Shown here in pieces: positions 35,148 to 43,742 of a DNA stretch of 53,567 nucleotides. Every line of letters begins with the position of its first letter. Position 1 is the first letter of the stretch. Both the position numbers and the translations under genes were made by a program. Source of the stretch: Clostridia bacterium (lineage in GTDB: Bacteria; Bacillota; Clostridia; Christensenellales; Aristaeellaceae); the NCBI GenBank assembly GCA_017512905.1, contig JAFWEL010000129.1:1-53567 (forward strand), in the 5' to 3' direction. Below the pieces are notes generated by a model. The model did no database searches, was not told the origin of the DNA, and saw only the letters and a list, made by a program, of their open reading frames with translations.

Positions 35148-36664
35148 CACTCATACCAGGTCATATCCTGTTCCACATAGTCCCCCACGTTGAACAACCA
35201 GTCGGTCAGGAACGCCTCCCAGGATTCGCCGCTGGCCTGATCCAGGGCGCTGACAAAGTCCTTCTCCGTCAGCGTGCGCCCGTCCTCACCCATCCCGTAA
35301 AAGCGTTTGAAGCCCGCCAGCAGGTCGTCCAGCCCCATCGCGTGGCGCAGCTCATGCAGCACCACAGCGCCCCTCTGGCGCACCACCAGATCGTAGGTGG
35401 CGGCATCGAACAGCGCCGCGTCGCTGGTGATGCGCAGGCCGCCGGGCACCGTTTGCTGAAGCGCGCTGACCCAATCCCGGTTGACATAGGCCAGGAAGCG
35501 ATCCCGACCGGAGGCTGCTTCCAGCAGCAGGCAGGCGATGTATTCACACAGCGAATCGCTCAGCCAGGCGTCGGAGGAGGGCTCCACGTAGGCGGACAGG
35601 CCGAAATACTGCTGGGCGACGGCAAAGCGGATGCGCTGGGCCAGTTCATCCGCCCGGCCCGATGACAGCAGATCCGTCGGCAGCCAGACGACTCCCGTGA
35701 ACACCCGCGTCCCCAGGGCTATATCGGATTGGGCCAGCGTCAGGGTCTCCACGGGAAAGGCGCCAAACCAGGTCTCGCACTGCCCGATGGCGCTGATGGC
35801 GGTATCCAGCATCCGTCCGGCCGCGCCCCGGACGTTGGTCAGCGCCCGCACCCGCACATTGGAGGCGGTCTCCCCTTCAGCTTCGCGCCAGCGCCTGCCG
35901 AAAGATAGGGCGAAGTCCCGGACGCCCTCGGCCTCCACCCGCCAGAGGGCGCGCCCATCCGCCTCGGAGACCTTCTCCACCGCGCCGGTGGCGCACAGCA
36001 ACCACCCCGTCGGCAGCGTGAGCTCCACCCGGTAATCCGCCGCCTCGCAGTACAGCCAGCGGGTGTGGGCCAGCGGCTTTTTCATGTTGAACTGCCCGGT
36101 CGACGCGTCGTACACGCCGGGCACAAAGCAGAACGCGCTCAGCCGCACGTCGTTATCCCCAACGCCCTGAAACGCCCCGCATCGCATCAGCAGCAGGTAG
36201 TATTCAAATTCAAAGACGCACTGTCCGCCGGAGGGGACGTCGCAATCCACCCTCAGGTAGATTTCATCCTCGCTCTGAAAACCGAAGTCGGTCTGTTTTT
36301 CGTTACAGCGTACCGACCGCAGTTCGATTCCCGCGGGAAGGTAGCCTGCGAAGAACACCCGATCCCAATCCCCATCATCAACCGTCAGCGCACTCTGCCG
36401 CCGGAACAGGTTCCCCACCCCGTAGAAGACCACGGCTTCCAGGGGATGCCCGCAGTGATTGATATAGACAAGGCGCTGCGTGATGTGCAGCGCCTGTTCA
36501 TCGTCCAGGTATTCCATTTTCAATTCGCATTGGTGAGGACCAGGATTGCCGACTTCGGTCTGTTGTTCGGCCATCGCGCTGAGCAGCGCGCCGACCACCA
36601 CGCCCCCCGCCAGCAACACCGCCAGCACGATGGCGATGATCCGGATCAGCTTCTTGTTTTGCAT
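35147..36664 (-). CDS. M1-peptidase-like membrane-anchored protein lacking the zinc site
   Basis: A 505-residue protein: N-terminal TM anchor (IIAIVLAVLLAGGVVVGALL), a beta domain with the M1-like pattern ALHITQRLVYINHCGHPLEAV, and a C-terminal helical domain. Where M1 aminopeptidases have HExxH-(18)-E, this reads RFAVAQQYFGL ... DAWLSDSLCEYIA: both zinc histidines and the glutamates are replaced, so it is very unlikely to be a metallopeptidase. Likely an extracytoplasmic binding or scaffold protein derived from M1. It lies in one direction with lepB, 13 bp downstream of it. Confidence 0.82.
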   Translation of the reverse strand: MQNKKLIRIIAIVLAVLLAGGVVVGALLSAMAEQQTEVGNPGPHQCELKMEYLDDEQALHITQRLVYINHCGHPLEAVVFYGVGNLFRRQSALTVDDGDWDRVFFAGYLPAGIELRSVRCNEKQTDFGFQSEDEIYLRVDCDVPSGGQCVFEFEYYLLLMRCGAFQGVGDNDVRLSAFCFVPGVYDASTGQFNMKKPLAHTRWLYCEAADYRVELTLPTGWLLCATGAVEKVSEADGRALWRVEAEGVRDFALSFGRRWREAEGETASNVRVRALTNVRGAAGRMLDTAISAIGQCETWFGAFPVETLTLAQSDIALGTRVFTGVVWLPTDLLSSGRADELAQRIRFAVAQQYFGLSAYVEPSSDAWLSDSLCEYIACLLLEAASGRDRFLAYVNRDWVSALQQTVPGGLRITSDAALFDAATYDLVVRQRGAVVLHELRHAMGLDDLLAGFKRFYGMGEDGRTLTEKDFVSALDQASGESWEAFLTDWLFNVGDYVEQDMTWYE

Positions 36665-36677
36665 AGGCCAACCTCCG

Positions 36678-37376
36678 TCACTTCACGCTGCGCCAGCTGC
36701 CCAGCGGCCAGATGACCTGGCGCACATGGCCCACGATCATGCTCTTGGAGATGGGGCCGACGTCCATGTCCGGGTCGTCGTCCTTCCAGTCCCGGGAATC
36801 GTGGCTGTTGTAGCGGTTGTCGCCCACCACGAAGTATTCATCCTCCCCCAGCACGTAGGGATCATAATCGTCTGGGCTACCGTTGGGGAAGTAATCGCCA
36901 TAACGCTCGTCCAGCATCTCGTCCACGGTCTGGCCGTCCTTCTCGTAGACCACGTGGGTGACCTCGTTCTTGCGATAGATGGTATCGCCGGGAACACCCA
37001 CCACGCGCTTGACGAAATAGGTCTGCATCGGAATGATGCCCAGGAACTTGTTGTAGCGGTTGGGATAGTGGCAGATGACCACGCTGTCCCGCTCCACGCT
37101 GCCGAACTTCACGTCGGTCACCGTGACAAACAGCCGTTCGCCGTCGGCCAGCGTGGTGTCCATGGAATGGCCGTCCACCCGAATGATCCGGAACAGGAAG
37201 GTCTGAATCACAAAGACCACCAGCACGGCCACGACCAGCGCGACCACCCATTCCTTGACTTCCTTCCAGAACTTCGACTTCTTTTGAGCGACCTTCTCCT
37301 CGATCTCACTGATCTGCCGCTCGGCTTCCTCGTTGAGCTGATTATTCTGCGGCGCGTTGCCGTTGTTGTCTTCCAT
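36678..37376 (-). CDS. lepB: Signal peptidase I (first of two)
   Basis: A 232-residue membrane-anchored type I signal peptidase: an acidic, coiled N-terminus, TM about residues 42-65, catalytic Ser in VDGHSMDTTL, Lys in TYFVKRVVGVPGDTIY, box E-like VVGDNRYNSHDSRDW. A larger insert precedes YDPYVLGEDEYFVVGDN. It removes signal peptides from secreted proteins such as those encoded here (barnase, binding proteins). Confidence 0.95.
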   Translation of the reverse strand: MEDNNGNAPQNNQLNEEAERQISEIEEKVAQKKSKFWKEVKEWVVALVVAVLVVFVIQTFLFRIIRVDGHSMDTTLADGERLFVTVTDVKFGSVERDSVVICHYPNRYNKFLGIIPMQTYFVKRVVGVPGDTIYRKNEVTHVVYEKDGQTVDEMLDERYGDYFPNGSPDDYDPYVLGEDEYFVVGDNRYNSHDSRDWKDDDPDMDVGPISKSMIVGHVRQVIWPLGSWRSVK

Positions 37377-37403
37377 GCTTGAACTCTCCTTGTCGTTTAT
37401 GTT

Positions 37404-37916
37404 TCATCGCACCGGCCCGATGCGCCCCGGCGGCCACAGTATGCAGCGCACCCGCCCCAAAAAGGCGTCCGCGCCCAACGGACCCATGTCCGCCATGCGG
37501 CTGTCATAGCTTTCGGCCCGGTTGTCGCCCAGCACCAGGTATTCCCCCTCGCCCAGGCGCAGCTCGTAATCCTCCGTGGGGGTGGAGACATAGGGCTCCT
37601 CCACCTGCTGTCCGTTGACCGTCAGTGTGCCCGCTGTGAAGCGGATGACCTCGCCGGGCAGGCCGACCACCCGCTTGATGTAGGTGTCGCTCCTGCCGGG
37701 GAACACGCACTGCACCACGTCGCCCCGGGAGGGACCCCGGTCCGGCCGGTAGTCGAACCGGGTCACCAGCGCCACATCCGAAGCCTTCAGCGTGTCCTGC
37801 ATCGATGTGCCCGCCACGCACACCGTACACGCGACCCAGCGCCGCAGGCACAGCCCCAGCGCCACCACGGCCGCCAGCACGATCGCCAGCTTCACAAGCC
37901 CCCCCAGGGCCTTCAC
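37404..37916 (-). CDS. Signal peptidase I (second of two, short)
   Basis: A 170-residue type I signal peptidase: TM at residues 8-25, catalytic Ser in VAGTSMQDTL, Lys in DTYIKRVVGLPGEVIR, and GEYLVLGDNRAESYDSR. It lacks the long N-terminus and insert of its neighbour. It lies 27 bp upstream of lepB in the same direction and overlaps the DUF951 gene by 4 bp. Two adjacent paralogues may divide substrates. Confidence 0.94.
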   Translation of the reverse strand: MKALGGLVKLAIVLAAVVALGLCLRRWVACTVCVAGTSMQDTLKASDVALVTRFDYRPDRGPSRGDVVQCVFPGRSDTYIKRVVGLPGEVIRFTAGTLTVNGQQVEEPYVSTPTEDYELRLGEGEYLVLGDNRAESYDSRMADMGPLGADAFLGRVRCILWPPGRIGPVR

Positions 37917-38110
37917 GCTTCGCTCTCCGCCGCGCTCTCCAGCAGCTTCCTGACCCGCTTTTCAAACACCGGGCGCTCAAGCATCACCACGCGCTGGCAC
38001 TTTTCGCAGCGCATCTTGATGTCCGCGCCCACATAGGTGATCCTCCAGACATCGTTGCCGCAGGGGTGCGCCTTGCGCATCTTCACCAGATCACCCACAT
38101 GCAGTAGCAT
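37913..38110 (-). CDS. DUF951 family protein
   Basis: A 65-residue protein with the family pattern VGDLVKMRKAHPCGNDVWRI, GADIKMRCEKCQRVVMLERP: a small beta protein with a CxxC pair plus a further Cys, possibly binding zinc or nucleic acid. Common in Bacillota; function unknown. ATGA overlap with the following signal peptidase gene. Confidence 0.92.
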   Translation of the reverse strand: MLLHVGDLVKMRKAHPCGNDVWRITYVGADIKMRCEKCQRVVMLERPVFEKRVRKLLESAAESEA

Positions 38111-38228
38111 CGCTCAACCTCCCCGGATGATGAACCGCCGGTATGTCCAGGGACGCCGCAAGCATCCTTAACATACAAACCGTATTATAGGTTATGAATA
38201 TTGCATCAATATGAACTTTGAGATAAGT

Positions 38229-39479
38229 TCATTCGCGTTCCACGGCGTAGTAGAAGCTACGGCCCGTTACGTCGCTGACGCACAGGGCCAGCTCGCCGCT
38301 GTAGACCGGCACGGACAGCTCGCGGCGCAGGGCCCCTTCCCGCCGGGTGCGGGCGAACTCCGCCATCACCCGATAGCCCTCCGGCCGCAGGTAGCCCACC
38401 GACCAGTTATCCACCGCGTCCAGCGGCGCACCATCCTCGGGCAGGCCGGGGATATCGACGTCGAAGCGCTCCAGGACGACGCGATAGAAGCCCACGCCCA
38501 TGTCAACGGAAGCCTCGCAGGCCGGAGCCGGGTCCAAGGGGGACGCCGCCTCAATGCAATAGTCGGCCCCCGCCAGCCTGCGCCGGGCGATATTCACCGT
38601 CAGCGGGCAGCGATCGATGCCGATGAAGTCCCGTCCGCCCCGCCGGGCCGCTTCCAGGGTGGTGCAGCTGCCCGCGAAGGGATCCAGCACCAGCTCTCCC
38701 GGCCTGGAGGCGCACTGTACGATGCGGTTCAGCAGCGCCAGGGGCTTCTGGGCGTCGTAGCCGGTGCGCTCCGGGTCCTTCTGCTGGAGGTGGTTCAGGT
38801 CCTGCCACACGTCCGTGGGGGCCACGGGCTCGTCGTCGTAGTAGGTGTACACCTTACCATTGGATCGAATTGAGCGGTAGATCCTGCCGTCAGGGTCCAC
38901 ATGGCGGCGCATGTGGTTGGGCTTGGGCTGGGCGGGCACCGTCTTGACGGCGTCGATGTTGAAGTCATACCGGGCCGTCTTCCGGTAGAACAGGATCACG
39001 TCGTGCTTGCGGCTGAAGTGGCGCACACTGCGTCCGCCGCTCTGGTAGACCCATATGATCTCATTGAGCAGGTTGTCCTCGCCGAACAGCTCGTCCAGCA
39101 GCAGCCGCACATGGGGATGGGCCCGGTAATCGATGTGGACGAAGATCATGCCCGCGTCGCTGAGCAGCCGGTGGCACAGCTCCAGCACCCGGCGCAGCAG
39201 GCCCAGGTATTCATCCCGGCTCATCTGGTCCGAAAAGGTTTCCAGCGCGATGCCGCCCCGACCCTTCTGCCACTGTTCCTCCCCCACGCGCACCCGCATG
39301 TAAAAACGGTCACCGGTCATGAAGGGCGGGTCCATGTACACCACCTTGACCTTCCCCTCGTATTCCGGCAGCAGCGCCTCCAGGTTCTCCACGGCGTCGC
39401 CGAGGCAAAAAATCCCCTTGGGGCAGTTTTCCACGCCTGAATGCCACTCCCTGCTGACGTTGACCGGCCTGAGCGCCAT
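38229..39479 (-). CDS. Orphan DNA methyltransferase, beta class (N6-adenine or N4-cytosine)
   Basis: A 416-residue site-specific methylase. Motif IV VVYMDPPFMTG near the N-terminus precedes motif I LDPFAGSCTTLEAARR in the C-terminal half, the order of beta-class enzymes; the target-recognition segment lies between (about residues 140-240). The C-terminal 100 residues extend beyond the methylase core. ATG 39479 with GGAAGGTGAT just upstream; open frame continues 65 codons further without signals. No restriction enzyme beside it, so a regulatory methylase or a relict. DPPF rather than DPPY is tolerated in the family. Confidence 0.88.
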   Translation of the reverse strand: MALRPVNVSREWHSGVENCPKGIFCLGDAVENLEALLPEYEGKVKVVYMDPPFMTGDRFYMRVRVGEEQWQKGRGGIALETFSDQMSRDEYLGLLRRVLELCHRLLSDAGMIFVHIDYRAHPHVRLLLDELFGEDNLLNEIIWVYQSGGRSVRHFSRKHDVILFYRKTARYDFNIDAVKTVPAQPKPNHMRRHVDPDGRIYRSIRSNGKVYTYYDDEPVAPTDVWQDLNHLQQKDPERTGYDAQKPLALLNRIVQCASRPGELVLDPFAGSCTTLEAARRGGRDFIGIDRCPLTVNIARRRLAGADYCIEAASPLDPAPACEASVDMGVGFYRVVLERFDVDIPGLPEDGAPLDAVDNWSVGYLRPEGYRVMAEFARTRREGALRRELSVPVYSGELALCVSDVTGRSFYYAVERE

Positions 39480-39637
39480 AGGATCACCTTCCATATCACG
39501 CGCGTCTGCCGCGCATTCTGCCACCATTATACCAGCTTTCAGCGGGAATGACAAGCACCGCCACCCCGGCTTCCCCACCGCAGGATTTACAGGGTTTCGA
39601 TCGCAAACGGCGCGCCGGTCCTGTCCGGCGGCAACCC

Positions 39638-39666
39638 TTGCATTTTCCCCCGGGCTGTGATATGAT
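39638..39666 (+). promoter_or_regulatory. Promoter of the Rpn-family gene
   Basis: TTGCAT (39638-39643), 17-bp spacer, TATGAT (39661-39666), 25 bp before the ATG. Confidence 0.65.
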
Positions 39667-39691
39667 ACAGTCATACAAAGGAGGCCCGGCC

Positions 39692-40594
39692 ATGGCAGAC
39701 AAGGACATCTCGGAGAAGAACCTTGAGGCCTATGACGATGTATTCGCGGATATCGTCAACGGTTTCCTGTTTCAGGGCAGGCAGGTCGTTTCGGAGGACG
39801 ATCTCACCGACGCCCAACCCTTTTCCATGTACAAGGCGGAGGGAAAGGTTCACCAGCAGGAGCGGGATGTCGCCAAGTACTGGCAGCGGACCCCAGTGCG
39901 CATCGCCCTGTTGGGACTGGAAAACCAGACGGACGTGGACCCGGATATGCCCCTGCGCGTCATCGGCTATGACGGCGCGGCCTATCGTGCTGAGCTGGCT
40001 GGAGAGGGGCGCTATCCCGTGGTCACACTGGTGCTGTATTTTGGCGAGCGCCACTGGCAGAAGCGCCGGCTTTACGACTGCGTGAACGTACCCGATGCAT
40101 TGAAGCCCTATGTCAACGACTACAGGATCAATGTGTTCGAGGTGGCGTTTCTCACCGACGACGAGCTGGAGCATTTCCACAGCGATTTTCGCATCGTGGC
40201 CGATTACTTCGCCCATCGCCGCCTCGACCGGGACTACCGCCCCACAAACCCCCAGGCCTTCAGGCATCAAACCGAGCTGTTGAGCCTGTTGACCGCAATC
40301 AGCCGCGATTCCCGATTCGTGGAAACCATCGACCCGAAAGGAGGCGCACCCACAAATATGTGCGAGGTATTGGACAGAGTTGAAGCCCGGGGCTTCCAGC
40401 AGGGCATTACCCAGGGCATTACCCAAGGCATCTCCCAGGGCATCTCCCAGGGGGTCATGCAACAGGCCAGGAGGGATGCGCTTAATATGCGCGACATCGC
40501 CGGTATCGACAACCCCACCGTCGTCGCCCGCGTCGTGGGGGTGGACCCCGTACAGGTGACGCAGTGGTTTGCGGATAATCCCCGGCAGCACTGA
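39692..40594 (+). CDS. Rpn-family (PD-(D/E)XK-like) putative nuclease/transposase
   Basis: A 300-residue protein of the Rpn/YhgA-like group: DVFADIVNGFLFQG, the catalytic-type segment RIALLGLENQTDVDPDMPLR, and YPVVTLVLYFGERHW. The C-terminal part has the tandem hexad-like repeat GITQGITQGISQGISQG typical of the family, then a short helical end. Members promote RecA-independent recombination by DNA cutting and are spread like selfish genes. ATG 39692 with AAAGGAGG 7-8 bp upstream; own promoter and terminator. Confidence 0.9.
   Translation: MADKDISEKNLEAYDDVFADIVNGFLFQGRQVVSEDDLTDAQPFSMYKAEGKVHQQERDVAKYWQRTPVRIALLGLENQTDVDPDMPLRVIGYDGAAYRAELAGEGRYPVVTLVLYFGERHWQKRRLYDCVNVPDALKPYVNDYRINVFEVAFLTDDELEHFHSDFRIVADYFAHRRLDRDYRPTNPQAFRHQTELLSLLTAISRDSRFVETIDPKGGAPTNMCEVLDRVEARGFQQGITQGITQGISQGISQGVMQQARRDALNMRDIAGIDNPTVVARVVGVDPVQVTQWFADNPRQH
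40404..40452 (+). repeat. Short tandem repeat (12 bp x 4) in the Rpn gene
   Basis: Four copies of GGCAT(T/C)(A/T)CCCA(G/A) style 12-mers encoding G-I-T/S-Q. Copy-number change keeps frame, so it can vary the repeat length without breaking the gene. Confidence 0.75.
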
Positions 40595-40669
40595 ACATCC
40601 GTCAGTCCCCATCAGGGCCGTTTACCGAAGGCGCTGACGGTTCATTGACCTGGGTTAATTCCAACAAAG

Positions 40670-40709
40670 CGCATGGAAGAGCTCTTTCGTCTCTTCCACG
40701 CGTTTTTTT
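40670..40709 (+). terminator. Terminator of the Rpn-family gene
   Basis: A 12-bp stem (40670-40681 with 40691-40702, one G-T pair), 9-nt loop, then TTTTTTT (40703-40709). Confidence 0.85.
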
Positions 40710-41226
40710 ATACTAAAACCAATGTCGGCGCTGCCGACATAAATACAGGTATCGCGAGATGCCTGTTTTCGTGTATAATAGAGACGGGGCATACTACAAA
40801 GCACGGTATGAGAAGTTGCAAGCAACTTCTCATGGCAAGGCAGTATACTAAACAGTGCCAGATCCGCTATTCAAGCACAAATAAGAAGAATACCGAGTCC
40901 GCACAGTAAGCTCAATCTAAAAGTAAACAGATGCGGAGCAGATTATTCGTTCTGCCTAAGCCGAAGGGAGGGAGGCGATGCAGCGCATTGTTGACCGAAG
41001 CAAGGCAACGGCAGGGCGAAAAAAGATGCCCGCAGATGGTTACTGTTTAGATTGAGTAGAATAGTAAATTGTATGATTTGGCGAGAAGATGGCGACATCT
41101 CCAAAGATAGACTTCCCCTGAAGTGGAAGGCTTTTGGAAATCTCATCGACATCTCCCCGCCATATCATTATTTCTCGCCAACCCCATCCAAAAAACGCCA
41201 ACTCCGTCCATTTCCTTTTTTCACCC
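40710..41226. other. AT-richer non-coding island with three inverted repeats
   Basis: No supported gene. It contains (1) a perfect 12-bp palindrome ATGAGAAGTTGC/GCAACTTCTCAT at 40808-40833; (2) a segment of 146 bp bounded by CTCAATCTAAAAGTAA (40911-40926) and the near complement TTACTGTTTAGATTGAG (41040-41056); (3) an imperfect palindrome 41078-41181 with perfect 10-bp ends TTGGCGAGAA/TTCTCGCCAA and inner CTTCC/GGAAG. Base composition is visibly more AT-rich than in flanking genes. Likely one or more MITE-like insertions next to an Rpn gene, or a structured RNA. Confidence 0.55.
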
Positions 41227-41255
41227 TTGCTGTTAAAATGAATATAGTGTAAAAT
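41227..41255 (+). promoter_or_regulatory. Promoter of the GH94 gene
   Basis: TTGCTG (41227-41232), 17-bp spacer, TAAAAT (41250-41255); GGAGGT ribosome site and ATG 41279 follow. Confidence 0.65.
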
Positions 41256-41278
41256 AGAAGCAATGGAGGTCGTTTCCC

Positions 41279-43672
41279 ATGAGATACGGCTATTTTGACG
41301 ACGCGGCACGGGAATACGTGATCGACCGGGTGGACGTGCCCTTTTCGATGACCAACTACCTGGGCACCCAGCGCATGGGCGCGGTGGTCTCCCACAACGC
41401 CGGGGGCTATTGCTGGCTGGATTCCCCCCAGTACCACCGCATCACCCGCTTCCGCCCCAACGGCGTACCGATGGACTTCCCCGGCCACTACGTCTACCTC
41501 CGGGACGACGAGACCGGAAAATACTGGTCTGTCAGCTGGCAGCCCACGGATCTTCCTCTGGATGAAGCGAAATACGCCTGCCGCCACGGACTGAGCTATT
41601 CCGTCTACGAATGTTCATATCAGGGCATCGCAGCCAGCCAGACGCTGTTCATCCCCCGGGAATCTGAGGGCGCGGACCCGGTGGAGATCTTCGATGTGCG
41701 GGTGAAGAACACCTCTGACCGGGAGCGGCACATCAGCGTCACTGGCTACGTGGAGTTCTCCTTCCACAACATCGACATCGACAACCAGAACTTCCAGATG
41801 AGCCTGTACTGCGCGGGGGCGTTCATGGAGAATGACGCCGCGATCTGCGAGCTGCATTACGAGCCGGACAGCTTCCAGTTCTTCGCAGGCAATTTTACCA
41901 CGGACGGGTACGAGGGCACCCGGGAGGCGTTCATCGGCCCCTACCGCACCGAGCGCAATCCCATCGGCGTCGAACGTGGTACGCTGACGTGCAGTCACGA
42001 AAACGGCGGCAACCCCGTCGGGGCGCTGATGAAAAAGCTGGTTTTGAAGCCCGGCGAGGAAACGCGGCTGCTGTTCTACCTCGGCACAGGCCGGGGCGAT
42101 GCTGCGGAGCAAGCCCGCAGGCGCTTTGATATCGAGGGTACGGACAAAGCCTTCGCGGAGCTGCGCCGGTTCTGGGATGAAAAGCTGGGGGCGCTCACCG
42201 TCCAAACGCCCCACGGAAACATGAACCGCAGCCTGAACATCTGGAACCTGTACCAGAGTGAAGTCAACGTGCTGTTCTCCCGGTTTTCCTCGTTCATCGA
42301 GGTAGGAGGGCGCACGGGATTGGGCTTCCGGGACACCGCCCAGGACGCCATGTGCATCCCCCACGCCGAGCCGGAGGGCTGCAAAATGCGCATCCTCCAG
42401 CTGCTGAACGGCGTCACCACCGCCGGCTACGGGCTGCACCTGTTCGACCCGGCTTGGTTTGAGGGAAAGGACGAGGAGAAGGATTGGTCCCCCACCGTCA
42501 TCCCCACCGCCGAGGGGGCGAAGCGCGTCCACGGCCTGAAGGACGCCTGTGCCGATGACGCGCTGTGGCTGATCCCAGCTATCGTGGAATATGTGCGGGA
42601 GACGGGCGACCTGGCCTTCCTTGATGCGGTCGTGCCCTACGCCGACGGCGGGGAGGACAGCGTGTGGAGCCACATGTGGCGCATACTGGATTTCTCCTAC
42701 AGCCAGGTCGGGGCCCACGGCGTCACCAAGGGGCTGCGGGCCGACTGGAACGACTGTTTGAACCTGGGCGGCGGGGAGAGCGCCATGGTCCACTTCCTGC
42801 TGATCTGGGCCACGGAACACTTACTGGACGCGGCACGGGCGACGAACAGGGCGGAGGCTATTGAACAGTATGCCCCGATGCTGGAGGCTATGAAGCACAT
42901 CGGGCAAACCGTGCTCTGGGACGGCAACTGGTTCCTGCGGGGCTTTACCGCGGACGGCCGCGCCATCGGCAGCCATGATTGCGCGCAGGGCAAGGTCCAC
43001 CTGGAGAGCAACGCCTGGGCCGTGGCCAGCGGCGCGGCGACCCGGGAGCAGGGACTTTCGGCCATGGACGCGGTGGACGCCTGGCTGTACACCCCCTACG
43101 GACTGATGCTGAACGCCCCCGCCTTCACCGTGCGGGACGACGGCGTCGGCTTCGTCACCCGAGTCTATCCCGGCATCAAGGAAAACGGCGCGGTGTTCAG
43201 CCATCCCAACCCCTGGGCCTGGGTGGCCGAGTGCAAGCTGGGCCGGGGCAACCGGGCGATGAAGCTCTACGACGCGCTGCTGCCGGAAAACCAGAACGAC
43301 CTCATGGAAATCCGCCAGGCCGAGCCCTACAGCTACTGCCAGTTCATCATGGGCCGTGACCACGCCGCCCACGGCAGGGCGCGGCACCCGTTCATGACCG
43401 GCTCCGCCGGCTGGGCCTACTTCGCCGCCACGCGGTACATGCTGGGCGTGCGGCCGGAGTTCGACCGACTGACCGTGGACCCCTGCATCCCCGCCGAGTG
43501 GGACGGCTTCGAGGTCATCCGCCGCTGGCGCGGCGCGGAATACCGCATCCGCGTGGAAAATCCGGGGCACGTGGAGAAGGGCGTGAGGGCCATTGAGGTG
43601 GACGGGGAATCGGCAGACCGCATACCCGTATACGGAGAGGGCGTGCATGAGGTCAGGGTAGTTTTGGGATGA
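41279..43672 (+). CDS. GH94 disaccharide phosphorylase, N,N'-diacetylchitobiose phosphorylase-like
   Basis: A 797-residue inverting phosphorylase that splits a beta-linked disaccharide with phosphate to give a sugar-1-phosphate. The N-terminus MRYGYFDDAAREYVIDR, FASFIEVGGRTG-type SSFIEVGGRTGLGFRDTAQD, and the acid in GLRADWNDCLNLGGGES are of GH94. Stretches such as DIDNQNFQMSLY and MGRDHAAHGRARHPFMTGSAGW look closer to diacetylchitobiose phosphorylase than to cellobiose phosphorylase as I remember them, but cellobiose or another beta-glucoside is possible. No signal peptide. Followed by a phosphomutase gene. Confidence 0.88.
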   Translation: MRYGYFDDAAREYVIDRVDVPFSMTNYLGTQRMGAVVSHNAGGYCWLDSPQYHRITRFRPNGVPMDFPGHYVYLRDDETGKYWSVSWQPTDLPLDEAKYACRHGLSYSVYECSYQGIAASQTLFIPRESEGADPVEIFDVRVKNTSDRERHISVTGYVEFSFHNIDIDNQNFQMSLYCAGAFMENDAAICELHYEPDSFQFFAGNFTTDGYEGTREAFIGPYRTERNPIGVERGTLTCSHENGGNPVGALMKKLVLKPGEETRLLFYLGTGRGDAAEQARRRFDIEGTDKAFAELRRFWDEKLGALTVQTPHGNMNRSLNIWNLYQSEVNVLFSRFSSFIEVGGRTGLGFRDTAQDAMCIPHAEPEGCKMRILQLLNGVTTAGYGLHLFDPAWFEGKDEEKDWSPTVIPTAEGAKRVHGLKDACADDALWLIPAIVEYVRETGDLAFLDAVVPYADGGEDSVWSHMWRILDFSYSQVGAHGVTKGLRADWNDCLNLGGGESAMVHFLLIWATEHLLDAARATNRAEAIEQYAPMLEAMKHIGQTVLWDGNWFLRGFTADGRAIGSHDCAQGKVHLESNAWAVASGAATREQGLSAMDAVDAWLYTPYGLMLNAPAFTVRDDGVGFVTRVYPGIKENGAVFSHPNPWAWVAECKLGRGNRAMKLYDALLPENQNDLMEIRQAEPYSYCQFIMGRDHAAHGRARHPFMTGSAGWAYFAATRYMLGVRPEFDRLTVDPCIPAEWDGFEVIRRWRGAEYRIRVENPGHVEKGVRAIEVDGESADRIPVYGEGVHEVRVVLG

Positions 43673-43674
43673 AG

Positions 43675-43715
43675 AAATTCTGATTTATCGAGCTGATGCT
43701 CGATAAATCAGAATT
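43675..43715. repeat. Dispersed AT-rich palindrome, copy 3 (full)
   Basis: Arms AATTCTGATTTATCGAGC (43676-43693) and complement (43698-43715), loop TGAT; begins 2 bp after the GH94 stop. It lies within the 70-bp gap to the phosphomutase gene, so both genes would be transcribed through it. Confidence 0.8.
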
Positions 43716-43742
43716 AAACGACACCACAGGGAGGCAAGAAAT

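Noticed and set aside
40404-40452. CRISPR array
   Set aside because: The repeats are 12 bp, have no spacers and encode a known protein repeat; no cas genes are in the window.
38229-40594. Restriction-modification pair (methylase plus Rpn nuclease)
   Set aside because: The genes are divergent with separate promoters, and Rpn proteins are not known as cognate restriction enzymes; kept only as a speculative link.
40673-40909. 78-codon open frame after the Rpn gene
   Set aside because: Its ATG lies inside the terminator stem and no ribosome site precedes it.
41040-41309. Opposed open frames over the 104-bp palindrome
   Set aside because: They translate to similar peptides only because the DNA is an inverted repeat; no start signals.
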